Shown here piece after piece: positions 34,618 to 42,531 of a stretch of DNA of 64,000 bases. The notes beneath the pieces are model-generated. The model worked only from the letters and a program-made list of their open reading frames with translations. It was not told where the DNA came from and ran no database searches. The stretch is from Streptantibioticus rubrisoli (GTDB taxonomy: Bacteria; Actinomycetota; Actinomycetes; Streptomycetales; Streptomycetaceae): contig NZ_JANFNH010000004.1 in assembly GCF_024436055.1 (NCBI RefSeq), positions 124,001 to 188,000 of the forward strand, given 5' to 3'. Every line of letters begins with the position of its first letter. The first letter of the stretch is position 1. The position numbers and the translations under genes are program-made.

Positions 34618-34815
34618 GTGAACCAAGGTAGCCGCGAGCACTGACAACCAGCCCCGTCGCCGCATGACGACATGCCAGGTCCGTCAACTGGCGCCCGCGC
34701 CGGGGTGCTTGCGGGCGCGCCGTGGATACCCACCGCGCGGAACCCGTGTCACCGCGCGCCGGTGCCCGGTCCGGGGCACACTGGACGGGCACCGTCCCGG
34801 CTCACGGAGCTCATG

Positions 34816-35790
34816 ATGGCCCCTCACCAACCCTCCGACCGCACCGGCCGCCGCACCGTCCTGCTCGGTGCCGCCGCTGCCGTGCTGGCCGCCGGATGCT
34901 CCGGGACGGCGACGCACCGGCCGACGCCGAGAACCACCGCCTCACCGCCCGGCGCCGGGCTGCCGCGCACCACGCCGTGGCGGCCGAGTCCCGCCGACAT
35001 CGACCCCGACGTCAAGCTGCGCGCCGCCCAGCTCATCGAGGCGCTGGGCGCCTGGCCACCCGGCGGCAACGGGGCGGCCCGGGCTCGGGACCGTGTCTCA
35101 GCGCTCGGGCTGCCGCCCGCGCTGGCCGACCAGGCCGGATCGCTGCTGCCCGACGCCGACGAGGCGGCACTGCAGGTGATCGAGGCGCAGTACGGCGGGA
35201 TCCTGCCGGACTCCGGCAGTGTGCTGGTCGTCTGCCGACAGTGGACCCGCAGCGGCGGCGGCGTCACCGCGGGCGGTACGACCGTTGACGTACGGCTGAG
35301 CCGGGCGCGGCCACGGTGGGACGTCACGGCACTGCATCCCGCTCAGCCGGGCGCGGCGGCGACCACGCTGCCGCAGGAGGCCCGCCGGGTGCTGGCCGAC
35401 TCCCGCATCACCCTGCCGCCCGCCGGGGCCGCGGACATCCGCAGCGGCGCCATCCACCAAAGCGCGCTGCGGGCCATGCTCGACCTCGCGGGCAGCTATC
35501 GGATGGACATCAGCGTGGTGCGCTCCGGCCATCCGCTGTACGTGTTCGGCACCAACCGGCCGAGCGACCATCCGCTCAGCCGGGCCTTCGACGTGTGGCG
35601 GATCAACGGGCGTAGGGTGGTTGACCCGGCCACCCCACGCGGACTGATCGAATCCTTCATGCGCGATGCCGCGGCGGCCGGTTCGTACAACGTCGGTGGG
35701 CCCGTACAGCTGTCGGGTGGAGCCACCGCCAACCAGTTCTTCAGCGATGACACGCACCACGACCATGTTCATGTGGGCTTCAACGCGTAG
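34816..35790 (+). CDS. Lipoprotein with M15-like (D-Ala-D-Ala carboxypeptidase) C-terminus
   Basis: This 324-residue exported protein starts with a twin-arginine-like RTGRRTVLLGAAAAVLAAGC, where the final Cys is the lipobox Cys. The C-terminal third has SDHPLSRAFDVW and THHDHVHVGF, spaced like the metal-binding His-Asp-His set of M15 peptidases, so a cell-wall peptidase-like fold is likely. The middle part, of about 150 residues, is unassigned. GGAG lies just before two adjacent ATGs (34813, 34816); the second gives better spacing. A strong hairpin follows the stop. Confidence 0.75.
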   Translation: MAPHQPSDRTGRRTVLLGAAAAVLAAGCSGTATHRPTPRTTASPPGAGLPRTTPWRPSPADIDPDVKLRAAQLIEALGAWPPGGNGAARARDRVSALGLPPALADQAGSLLPDADEAALQVIEAQYGGILPDSGSVLVVCRQWTRSGGGVTAGGTTVDVRLSRARPRWDVTALHPAQPGAAATTLPQEARRVLADSRITLPPAGAADIRSGAIHQSALRAMLDLAGSYRMDISVVRSGHPLYVFGTNRPSDHPLSRAFDVWRINGRRVVDPATPRGLIESFMRDAAAAGSYNVGGPVQLSGGATANQFFSDDTHHDHVHVGFNA

Positions 35791-35803
35791 GGCGCACTGG
35801 TCC

Positions 35804-35846
35804 TGCCGGGGCAAGTCCCTGAGCATCTGGGGGACTTGCCCCGGCA
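35804..35846. terminator. Bidirectional terminator hairpin
   Basis: A perfect 16-bp stem (35804-35819 with 35831-35846; TGCCGGGGCAAGTCCC and its complement) with an 11-base loop lies between the convergent lipoprotein and aldehyde oxidoreductase genes. It is 13 and 10 bases from the two stops, placed to end transcription from both sides. Confidence 0.85.
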
Positions 35847-35856
35847 CAAGGGCCGC

Positions 35857-37989
35857 TCAGGCGGTCGCGGCCCCCGCCAGCAGGACCCGGTCGGGGCGTA
35901 TCGGCAGATGGCGGTGGCGTACACCGGTCGCGTGCCAGACCGCGTTGGCGATCGCCGCCGCCGCTCCCACGATGCTGACCTCGCCTATGCCCTTGATGCC
36001 GCCCACCGGATCCTCCTCGTCCGGGTCGTCCACCCAGTCCGCCTCGACCAGCGGTACGTCGGCGTTCGCGGCGAAGTGGTAGCCGGCCAGGTCGGCCCCG
36101 ACCAGGGCACCCGACGCCTGGTCCCGCACCGCCTCCTCGTGCAGCGCCATGGAAAGCCCCCAGATCATGCCGCCGACGAGCTGGCTGCGAGCGGTGAGCG
36201 GGTTGACGATCCGGCCCGCGGCGAAGATGCCGAGCATCCGCCGTACCCGTACCTCGCCGGTGGTTTCGTCCACGGCGACCTCGGCGAACTGCGCCCCGAA
36301 GCTATGCCGTTCGAGCATCGGCAGCGCGCCGACGGCCTCGGTGGTGTTCGACCGTGCCGTGATGCCCTCCGGCGGAATGCCGCCGCCCGGGACCAGCCGC
36401 TCGCGCAGCTCGCGCACCGCGCTGGTGACCGCCCAGGCCCAGGAGCGGGTGCCCATGGAGCCGCCCGCGACCATCGCCGGGCCGAAGTCGCTGTCCGCGA
36501 TCCGCACCCGCACGCGCTCCGGCTCAACTTCCAGTGCCTCGGCGGCGATCAGGGTCAACGCGGTGCGCGCCCCGGTGCCGATGTCCGCCGCGGTGATCCG
36601 TACGGTGAAGGTGCCGTCGCACTCCGCCGTGACGGACGCCGTGGACGGGGCGACGCCCGAGGGGTGCGTCGCCGCCGCGGTACCGGTGCCGAGCAGCCAG
36701 CGCCCCTCCCGGCGCAGACCCGGGCGCGGATCACGGTCGGCCCAGCCGAACCTGCGGGCGCCCTCCTGGAAGCAGGCGAGCACATTGCGGCTGCTGAACG
36801 GCGCTCCGGAGACCGGACCGGCATTGGGCTCGTTCCTGGCGCGCAACGCGATCGGATCCATGCCGCACTTCTCCGCGAGTTCGTCCAGCGCACACTCCAG
36901 CGCGAACGAGCCGGGCGCCGCACCCGGGGCGCGCATCCAGGTCGGGGTCGGCACATCGAGAGCCACGACCCGGTTGACCGTGTGGTGCGCGTCGGCGTCG
37001 TACATCACCCGCCCCACCGCGGCACTGGGCTCGAGGAATTCGTACACCTTCGACGTGAGGCTCAGCGCCTCGTGGTCCAGTGCGCGCAGCCGCCCGTCCG
37101 CATCGGCGCCCAGCCTCACCCGCTGCGCTGTGGGACTGCGGTAGCCGACCAGCGAGAACAATTGACGCCGAGTCAGCACCACCCGGACGGGGCGGTGCAG
37201 AACCGTCGTCGCCATCACGGCGAGCACCTGGTGCGGCCGTACCCCCTTGGAGCCGAAGGCACCGCCCACGTGCTCGGAGCGCACCCGCACCGAGGACGGG
37301 TCGAGGGAGAACAGCTTGGCGAGCTCCTCCGCTACCCAGGTGCTGCCCTGGTTGGAGTCGACCACCTCAAGCCGACCGCTGTCCCAGCGCGCCATCGCCG
37401 CATGCGGCTCCAACGCACTGTGGTGCTCTTGCGGTGTGGTGTACTCCGCGTCCACCACCACGGCGGACGCGGCGAGTTCGGCTTCGATGTCGCCCTTGCT
37501 GGTCTCCGGCTGCGCCCTGCCGTTCTCCGGTGTGTAGCTACCGGGGTGCCCGGCGAAGAACGCCACGTCGTGCGGTTCCTCGTCGTACCTGACCACCAGC
37601 GCGTCGGCGGCCTCCCTGGCCTGCTCGGAGGTCTCGGCCACGACCAGCGCCACCGGCCAGCCCGCGAAGGGCACGCGGTCGTGCTGGAAGACGGCGACGG
37701 TCGGGTCGGGCCGACCCAGCAGGCCGGTGTAGTCGGCGTTGACACGTGGGGCGTTGCCATGGTGCAGGACGGCGAGCACGCCCGGCATCGCCAGTACGGG
37801 GTCGGCCTCCACCGAACGGATCCGGCCGCGGGCGATGGTCGACAACACCAGCCAGCCATGGGCGAGTTCGGCGTACGGGATGTCGCCCGCATAGCGCGCC
37901 GCCCCGGTGACCTTCTCCCGGCCCTCCACACGGGTGTGCGCGGTGCCGACGGACCCCGTGACCGGGGTGGGTCCCGTCATCGTGGTCAT
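35857..37989 (-). CDS. Molybdopterin-binding subunit of PaoC/XDH-family aldehyde oxidoreductase
   Basis: This 710-residue large subunit of a molybdenum hydroxylase has an aldehyde oxidase/xanthine dehydrogenase a/b hammerhead at the N-terminus (RVEGREKVTGAARYAGDIP). Molybdopterin-binding segments include EHVGGAFGSKG and TPTWMRAPGAAPGSFALECA. The catalytic Glu lies in GIKGIGEVSIVGAAAAIANA near the C-terminus. With its two partners it should oxidise aldehydes or N-heterocycles, most like the PaoABC group. The ATG overlaps the FAD subunit stop by four bases. No XdhC/PaoD-type maturation factor is present in the window. Confidence 0.9.
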   Translation of the reverse strand: MTTMTGPTPVTGSVGTAHTRVEGREKVTGAARYAGDIPYAELAHGWLVLSTIARGRIRSVEADPVLAMPGVLAVLHHGNAPRVNADYTGLLGRPDPTVAVFQHDRVPFAGWPVALVVAETSEQAREAADALVVRYDEEPHDVAFFAGHPGSYTPENGRAQPETSKGDIEAELAASAVVVDAEYTTPQEHHSALEPHAAMARWDSGRLEVVDSNQGSTWVAEELAKLFSLDPSSVRVRSEHVGGAFGSKGVRPHQVLAVMATTVLHRPVRVVLTRRQLFSLVGYRSPTAQRVRLGADADGRLRALDHEALSLTSKVYEFLEPSAAVGRVMYDADAHHTVNRVVALDVPTPTWMRAPGAAPGSFALECALDELAEKCGMDPIALRARNEPNAGPVSGAPFSSRNVLACFQEGARRFGWADRDPRPGLRREGRWLLGTGTAAATHPSGVAPSTASVTAECDGTFTVRITAADIGTGARTALTLIAAEALEVEPERVRVRIADSDFGPAMVAGGSMGTRSWAWAVTSAVRELRERLVPGGGIPPEGITARSNTTEAVGALPMLERHSFGAQFAEVAVDETTGEVRVRRMLGIFAAGRIVNPLTARSQLVGGMIWGLSMALHEEAVRDQASGALVGADLAGYHFAANADVPLVEADWVDDPDEEDPVGGIKGIGEVSIVGAAAAIANAVWHATGVRHRHLPIRPDRVLLAGAATA

Positions 37990-38975
37990 CGGGCGGCCTC
38001 CTCGGTGAGCTCGGTCAGGACGGCGACGACGAGGTTGCGGATCAGCGTCACCTTGTATCCGTTGTGCGGCAGCGCCTTGGCGGCGGCCAGTTCGGCGTCC
38101 GCGGCGGCCGCGAACGCTTCGGCCGTCGCGGGCGCGCCGGTCAGCGCCCGCTCGGCCGCTCGGGCGCGCCACGGCCGGGACGCGACCGCCCCGAAGGCCA
38201 GGCGGACTTCGCGGACGGCTCCCTCCTGGACGTCGAGTGCGGCGGCGACGGAACCGATGGCGAACGCGTAGGAGGCACGCTCGCGGACCTTTCGGTAGCG
38301 GGAGGTGGCGGCCACCGGAGCGGGTGGCAGGGTAATGCCGGTGATCAGCGCGCCGGGCGGTAGCGCGGTCTCCAGGTGCGGGGTGTCGCCCACCGGCAGA
38401 TAGAACTCCGTGAGCGGCAACTCGCCCGGCCCGGTGGCCGTTTCATAGGTGACGCGGGCGTCGAAGGCGGCGAGCGCCACTGACATGTCCGAGGGATGGA
38501 CGGCCACACAGTGTTCGGTGGCGCCGAGGATCGCGTGGTTGCGGTGCTCGCCCTTGACGGCCGCGCAGCCACTTCCTGGATTGCGCTTGTTGCACGGCCG
38601 TGCCGGGTCGGTGAAGTAGGCGCAGCGCGTGCGCTGGAGCAGGTTCCCGCCCACCGTGGCCATGTTGCGCAACTGGCCGGAGGCTCCGGCCAGTACGGCC
38701 TGCGCCAACGCCGGGTAGCGGCGGCGCACTTCCGGATGGGCCGCCAGATCGCTGTTGGTGACGGTCGCGCCGATGTGGAGCCCGCCGTCGTCCGTGGACT
38801 CGATCCGGTCGAGGGGGAGTTCGCGTACGTCGATCAGTAACGCGGGCCGCTCCACGCTGGCCTTCATCAGGTCCACCAGATTGGTGCCGCCGCCGAGATA
38901 GCGCGCCTCGGGATCGGCGCCCAAGGCGACCGCGCCGGGTACGTCGAAGACGCGCTGATAGCCGAACTCCCTCAT
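37986..38975 (-). CDS. FAD-binding subunit of PaoB-type aldehyde oxidoreductase
   Basis: This 329-residue medium subunit binds FAD through YLGGGTNLVDLMK and ATVGGNLLQRTRC. The stretch RCAYF, then PCNKRNPGSGCAA, holds the extra cysteines that bind a 4Fe-4S cluster in E. coli PaoB (YagS), which separates this system from ordinary xanthine dehydrogenase. It carries electrons from the 2Fe-2S subunit to FAD. Starts and stops overlap by four bases on both sides. Confidence 0.9.
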   Translation of the reverse strand: MREFGYQRVFDVPGAVALGADPEARYLGGGTNLVDLMKASVERPALLIDVRELPLDRIESTDDGGLHIGATVTNSDLAAHPEVRRRYPALAQAVLAGASGQLRNMATVGGNLLQRTRCAYFTDPARPCNKRNPGSGCAAVKGEHRNHAILGATEHCVAVHPSDMSVALAAFDARVTYETATGPGELPLTEFYLPVGDTPHLETALPPGALITGITLPPAPVAATSRYRKVRERASYAFAIGSVAAALDVQEGAVREVRLAFGAVASRPWRARAAERALTGAPATAEAFAAAADAELAAAKALPHNGYKVTLIRNLVVAVLTELTEEAAR

Positions 38976-39574
38976 GCCACGCCCTCCTTCTGCTCGGAGC
39001 CCGCGAGGCGGGCCAACTCATCGGAAACAGGGGGTTGTTGGGCGTCATCGGCCTGCGCCGCCCGGGCGACCGCTCGCACGATCGACACATAGGCGCCGCA
39101 ACGGCACAGGTTGCCGCTCATCCGCTCCCGGATCTCCTCGGCGGTCAGCGGTGCCGCCTCCGCCTCCGGGCGCACGTCGGCGGTGACGGCGCTGGGCCAG
39201 CCCGCCGCGTGCTCCTCGATCATGGCTATGGCCGAGCAGATCTGCCCCGGGGTGCAGAAGCCGCACTGGTAGCCGTCGAGATCGAGGAACGCCTGCTGCA
39301 CCGGGTGGAGTTGCTCGCCGTCCGCCACGCCCTCGATGGTGGTGATCTCCCGCCCTTCGGCGGCCACGGCGAGCTGTAGACAGGAGACGGCACGGCGGCC
39401 GTCGAGCAGCACCGTGCAAGCACCGCACTGGCCTTGGTCGCAGCCCTTCTTGGTGCCGGTCAGGTCCAGGCGCTCGCGTAGCGCGTCGAGCAGGGTGGTG
39501 CGATGGTCGACGGGCAGCGTGTGCTTCTCGCCGTTGATGTTCAGGGTGATGACGCTGGCCGTCGATTGGGACAT
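38972..39574 (-). CDS. 2Fe-2S subunit of PaoA-type aldehyde oxidoreductase
   Basis: This 200-residue small subunit has an N-terminal plant-type 2Fe-2S domain (GCDQGQCGACTVLLDG, the last Cys in AVSCLQLAV) and a C-terminal helical 2Fe-2S domain (YQCGFCTPGQICSA, GNLCRCGAY). It relays electrons from molybdenum to FAD. No twin-arginine signal is seen at its start (MSQSTASVITLNINGEKH), so unlike E. coli PaoA the complex is probably cytoplasmic. It is first in the operon, downstream of the twin palindromes. Confidence 0.9.
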   Translation of the reverse strand: MSQSTASVITLNINGEKHTLPVDHRTTLLDALRERLDLTGTKKGCDQGQCGACTVLLDGRRAVSCLQLAVAAEGREITTIEGVADGEQLHPVQQAFLDLDGYQCGFCTPGQICSAIAMIEEHAAGWPSAVTADVRPEAEAAPLTAEEIRERMSGNLCRCGAYVSIVRAVARAAQADDAQQPPVSDELARLAGSEQKEGVA

Positions 39575-39635
39575 GATCAGCCTTCCTTCGCGTAGGTGTT
39601 GCGCGGCGGGCGTCTGTCGCTATGGTGGGGCCTAT

Positions 39636-39681
39636 CCGGACAACTGTCCGGTAGTCGCGAAGCTACCGGACAGTTGTCCGG
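39636..39681. promoter_or_regulatory. Paired palindromic operators forming a 19-bp inverted repeat
   Basis: Two 16-bp near-palindromes, CCGGACAACTGTCCGG (39636-39651) and CCGGACAGTTGTCCGG (39666-39681), are exact complements of each other. With flanking bases they give a perfect 19-bp inverted repeat (39636-39654 and 39663-39681) around eight bases. They sit between the divergent oxidoreductase operon and tetR gene, 45 bases before the TTG start of the latter. This is the form expected for two TetR dimers, probably repressing both directions. Confidence 0.75.
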
Positions 39682-39725
39682 TTAGCAAGACCCGCCCGGC
39701 CGGGATTCCCGGAAGGAGTGACGAG

Positions 39726-40304
39726 TTGCGGCAGAGGAACGACGCGCCACTGCGCTCGGACGCACAACGCAATCGCGAGCGGATCCTGGAAGTCGCGCTG
39801 GAGGAGCTGACCCGCTGCGCCGACGCGCCGCTCAGCTCGATCGCGAAGAAGGCGGGCGTCGGGCAGGGCACGTTCTACCGCAACTTCCCCAACCGTGAGT
39901 CACTCGTGCTGGAGGTCTACCGCTACGAGGTCCAGCAGGTCTCCGACGCCGCCGCACAACTGCTCGCCACCCGCGCCCCCGACCAGGCGCTACGGGAGTG
40001 GATGGACCGGCTCGCCCAGTACGCCATGGCCAAGGCCGGACTGGCCGACGCGATGCGTAAGGCCACCAGCGCGCACGGCACTCTCGCCCGACTGGGACAC
40101 GGCCCAGTCACCCAGGCCGTGGCGCTGCTGCTCAACGCGAACGAGGAGGCGGGCACCATCCGCCCGGGCGTGACCCCCGATGACTTCGTACTCGCCATCG
40201 CCGGGCTCTGGCAGATAGATCCGCAGGGCGACTGGCACACCCGCGCCGGGCGGCTGCTGGACATCGTCATGGACGGGCTACGCGCCGGTGCGCCCGGGGC
40301 GTGA
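39726..40304 (+). CDS. TetR family regulator of the aldehyde oxidoreductase operon
   Basis: This 192-residue protein has an N-terminal helix-turn-helix (SDAQRNRERILEVALEELTR, SSIAKKAGVGQGTFYRNFPNRESLV) and a helical ligand domain. The start is TTG at 39726, set by GGAAGGAG seven bases upstream; the frame is open for 390 bases upstream, but that region is the 2Fe-2S gene on the other strand and the operators. It probably binds the twin palindromes and responds to an aldehyde or heterocycle. Confidence 0.88.
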   Translation: MRQRNDAPLRSDAQRNRERILEVALEELTRCADAPLSSIAKKAGVGQGTFYRNFPNRESLVLEVYRYEVQQVSDAAAQLLATRAPDQALREWMDRLAQYAMAKAGLADAMRKATSAHGTLARLGHGPVTQAVALLLNANEEAGTIRPGVTPDDFVLAIAGLWQIDPQGDWHTRAGRLLDIVMDGLRAGAPGA

Positions 40305-40840
40305 GCGGGAGGAAGATGCTCGCGCGGTCTTGCAGTCGCTGCCGTCTCGGTGCTGGCCGCAAGTCGTGGCCGCGGCACCGGTCTCGCCGTCAATCGCGGT
40401 GCGGAGCAAAGGCGCTCTGGCCAGCGGCATCGCGCAGAGCCGAGCCGCCACGGCATATGTTCAAGAGTCGATGACCTCCTGACCACTTTGGGAACGGTCG
40501 ACTCCGCTTGCCCGCGACTCCGGGGCAGTCAAGACGGTGCGCTGGCCTCAGCGTTCGCGGAATGATCCTCAACTCGCCGCTGTGTCACGCCCCTTGACCC
40601 TCGATTGGCATAGACCACATACTGCCGAAGCGGAGCCGGAAGCTCGGTTCGCCGGGCTTCACTTCGTGTACTCAACGCGCTGCACTACCGGGCTCCGCCC
40701 GCCCGGCTGCCGGTGAACCCCACTACCCCGACGACGATGCCTGGCGCGGGCGTCGTGCTGCCCGAATGCGGCGAAACTCCGCCCTAGGCGGCGGTCACCG
40801 GTGACCAGGTGTGGCGGTCGAGGATCTTTGGGAGCCGCAG
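40305..40840. other. 536-base intergenic region
   Basis: No convincing gene is present. Short open frames on both strands lack codon bias and recognisable motifs. The right half should hold the promoter of the GH16 gene, where a weak candidate is marked separately. I see no repeat or RNA gene. Confidence 0.6.
40594..40623 (+). promoter_or_regulatory. Candidate promoter of the GH16 glucanase gene
   Basis: TTGACC (40594-40599) and CATACT (40618-40623) are 18 bases apart. Between them, TGGCATAGACCA (40606-40617) loosely resembles the 12-bp direct repeats seen in streptomycete chitinase promoters. The ATG is 218 bases downstream, so the leader would be long. The evidence is weak. Confidence 0.3.
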
Positions 40841-42178
40841 ATGACATCGAACACCGCCGTACCGCGCGCCCGTTGGCGCGTACGTTCACTGCTTAGACAC
40901 TGCTGCCGGGAGGCGGCGCTGCTGGGGGTGGGCCTGCTCGCCGTGTTCGCGGCCTTTCCGACCGCGGCGGACGCCGTGCCGGTGCCCGGGGCGCCCCCCG
41001 GGTGGACCACCGTGTTCAGCGACGACTTCTCGGGCGCGGCGGGCAGCGGCCCGTCGGCGAACTGGAAGTACGACACCGGCCCGGGCTCAAACTTCGGCAC
41101 CGGCGAGATCGAGACCATGACCAACTCGCCCGACAACGTCCACCTCGACGGCAACGGGCATCTGGACATCACCGCGCTGAACAACGGCGGCAACTGGACC
41201 TCCGGACGAATACAGACCACGAGCCCCAACGTCGGCGCCCCCGCCGGAGGCAAGCTGGAGGTCACCGCGTCGATCCAGCAGCCGTCCCCGGCCAACGGCT
41301 CCGGCTACTGGCCCGCGTTCTGGATGCTGGGCCCCGGTCAGTGGCCGGAGAACGGCGAGATCGACATCATGGAGGACGTCAACGCGCTCTCCGACGTCGC
41401 CGGGACCATCCACTGCGGTACCGACCCGGGCGGCCCGTGCAACGAGGGCAACGGCATCGGCAGCGGCCTGCGCGCCTGCCCGGGTTGCCAGACCGGCTAC
41501 CACACGTACTCGATGATCCTGGACCGGACGAATACCGCCAACGAGTCCATCACCTTCTACCTCGACGGCTCCCAGTACTTCAGCGTCAGCGAGAGCCAGG
41601 TCGGCACCGCCACCTGGCAGCAGGCGTTCGACCACAACATGTCGATCATCTTCGACCTCGCCATGGGCGGTGGATTCCCCAACGGCCAGTGCGGCTGCAC
41701 CACACCGAGCGGTTCCACCAGCCCCGGCGGGACGATGAGCGTCGGCTACGTCGCGGCCTACACGACGAACGGCAGCTCCAGTGGCGGGAGTTCGGGCGGC
41801 CAGATCACCGGCTATGGCGGGCTGTGCCTTGACGACCGCTCCGCCAGTACCGCCAACTACAACCCTGTTCAGGTCTACACGTGCAACGGCAGCAGCGCCC
41901 AGCAGTGGACCTTCGTGCAGGCGGGCACCACGCTGCACGTACTGGGCAAGTGCCTGGACGTCCGCGCGGCAGGCACCGCCAACGGCACACCGGTGGACCT
42001 GTACGACTGCAACAACACCGGATCCCAGGTGTGGATACCGCAGGCCAACGGGGCGTTGTACAACCCGCAGTCCAACAAGTGCCTGGACGACACCAACTGG
42101 TCCACCACCCCGGGCACACAGGTGCAGATCTGGGACTGCACCGGAGGCGCCAACCAGTCCTGGAAACTGCCCTCTTGA
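40841..42178 (+). CDS. Secreted GH16 beta-glucanase with ricin-type (CBM13) domain
   Basis: This 445-residue secreted enzyme has a signal peptide with a long basic front (about residues 1-45; AALLGVGLLAVFAAFPTAADA). A GH16 catalytic domain (about 50-310) carries GEIDIMED, with E173 and E178 as nucleophile and acid/base. A Gly/Ser linker (SSSGGSSGG) leads to a C-terminal ricin-B domain with repeated QW motifs (AQQWTF, SQVWIP, NQSWKL). It likely cleaves beta-1,3-glucan (laminarinase). GGGAG precedes the ATG. A 24-bp hairpin follows the stop. Confidence 0.92.
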   Translation: MTSNTAVPRARWRVRSLLRHCCREAALLGVGLLAVFAAFPTAADAVPVPGAPPGWTTVFSDDFSGAAGSGPSANWKYDTGPGSNFGTGEIETMTNSPDNVHLDGNGHLDITALNNGGNWTSGRIQTTSPNVGAPAGGKLEVTASIQQPSPANGSGYWPAFWMLGPGQWPENGEIDIMEDVNALSDVAGTIHCGTDPGGPCNEGNGIGSGLRACPGCQTGYHTYSMILDRTNTANESITFYLDGSQYFSVSESQVGTATWQQAFDHNMSIIFDLAMGGGFPNGQCGCTTPSGSTSPGGTMSVGYVAAYTTNGSSSGGSSGGQITGYGGLCLDDRSASTANYNPVQVYTCNGSSAQQWTFVQAGTTLHVLGKCLDVRAAGTANGTPVDLYDCNNTGSQVWIPQANGALYNPQSNKCLDDTNWSTTPGTQVQIWDCTGGANQSWKLPS

Positions 42179-42192
42179 GGTGAGTGTTCGAC

Positions 42193-42243
42193 CACGCGGA
42201 CCGCGGGACCGCCCGGAGACCGGGCGGTCCCGCGGTCCGCGTG
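42193..42243. terminator. 24-bp perfect-stem terminator
   Basis: Arms 42193-42216 and 42220-42243 are perfectly complementary over 24 bp with a three-base AGA loop. The hairpin starts 15 bases after the GH16 stop. There is no T-tract, as is common in Streptomyces terminators. It separates the glucanase gene from the biosynthetic operon that follows. Confidence 0.9.
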
Positions 42244-42411
42244 CTGTCGCCTGTCGCGGAGCAGGGCGGTCCGCCAGGCCAATTCCGGCCAACTCTATCG
42301 GCGTTCGATCATTGGGCAGACCTGCTGCTCGGAACGGAATGATCTTGCCGACCCCCGGGTGCGCACGCGGTGTGGTGCGGAGGCCGCCATGCCAAAAGCA
42401 GGGCAAGTGGG

Positions 42412-42441
42412 TTGACACAAAAGATGAGCCACTCATAGATT
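42412..42441 (+). promoter_or_regulatory. Candidate promoter of the radical SAM operon
   Basis: TTGACA at 42412-42417 and TAGATT at 42436-42441 are 18 bases apart, a good match to vegetative (HrdB-type) promoters. They lie in a relatively AT-rich stretch 91 bases before the first radical SAM gene. No other strong candidate is seen in the 288-base spacer. Confidence 0.5.
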
Positions 42442-42531
42442 CGAACAGGCCCTTACCAACATGATCGACGCGCGACTTTGTGGGTTGCTTGTTCGCAGAG
42501 GGCGACTCCGCCGAAGCTGAGGGGGACGGCG

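Noticed and set aside
35836-38271. 811-residue plus-strand frame opposite the molybdopterin subunit
   Set aside because: The complementary strand encodes a full molybdenum hydroxylase subunit with catalytic motifs; this is a shadow.
40288-40572. Small open frames on both strands in the 40.3-40.8 kb gap
   Set aside because: They have no ribosome site, codon bias or motif; the region is best left as intergenic.
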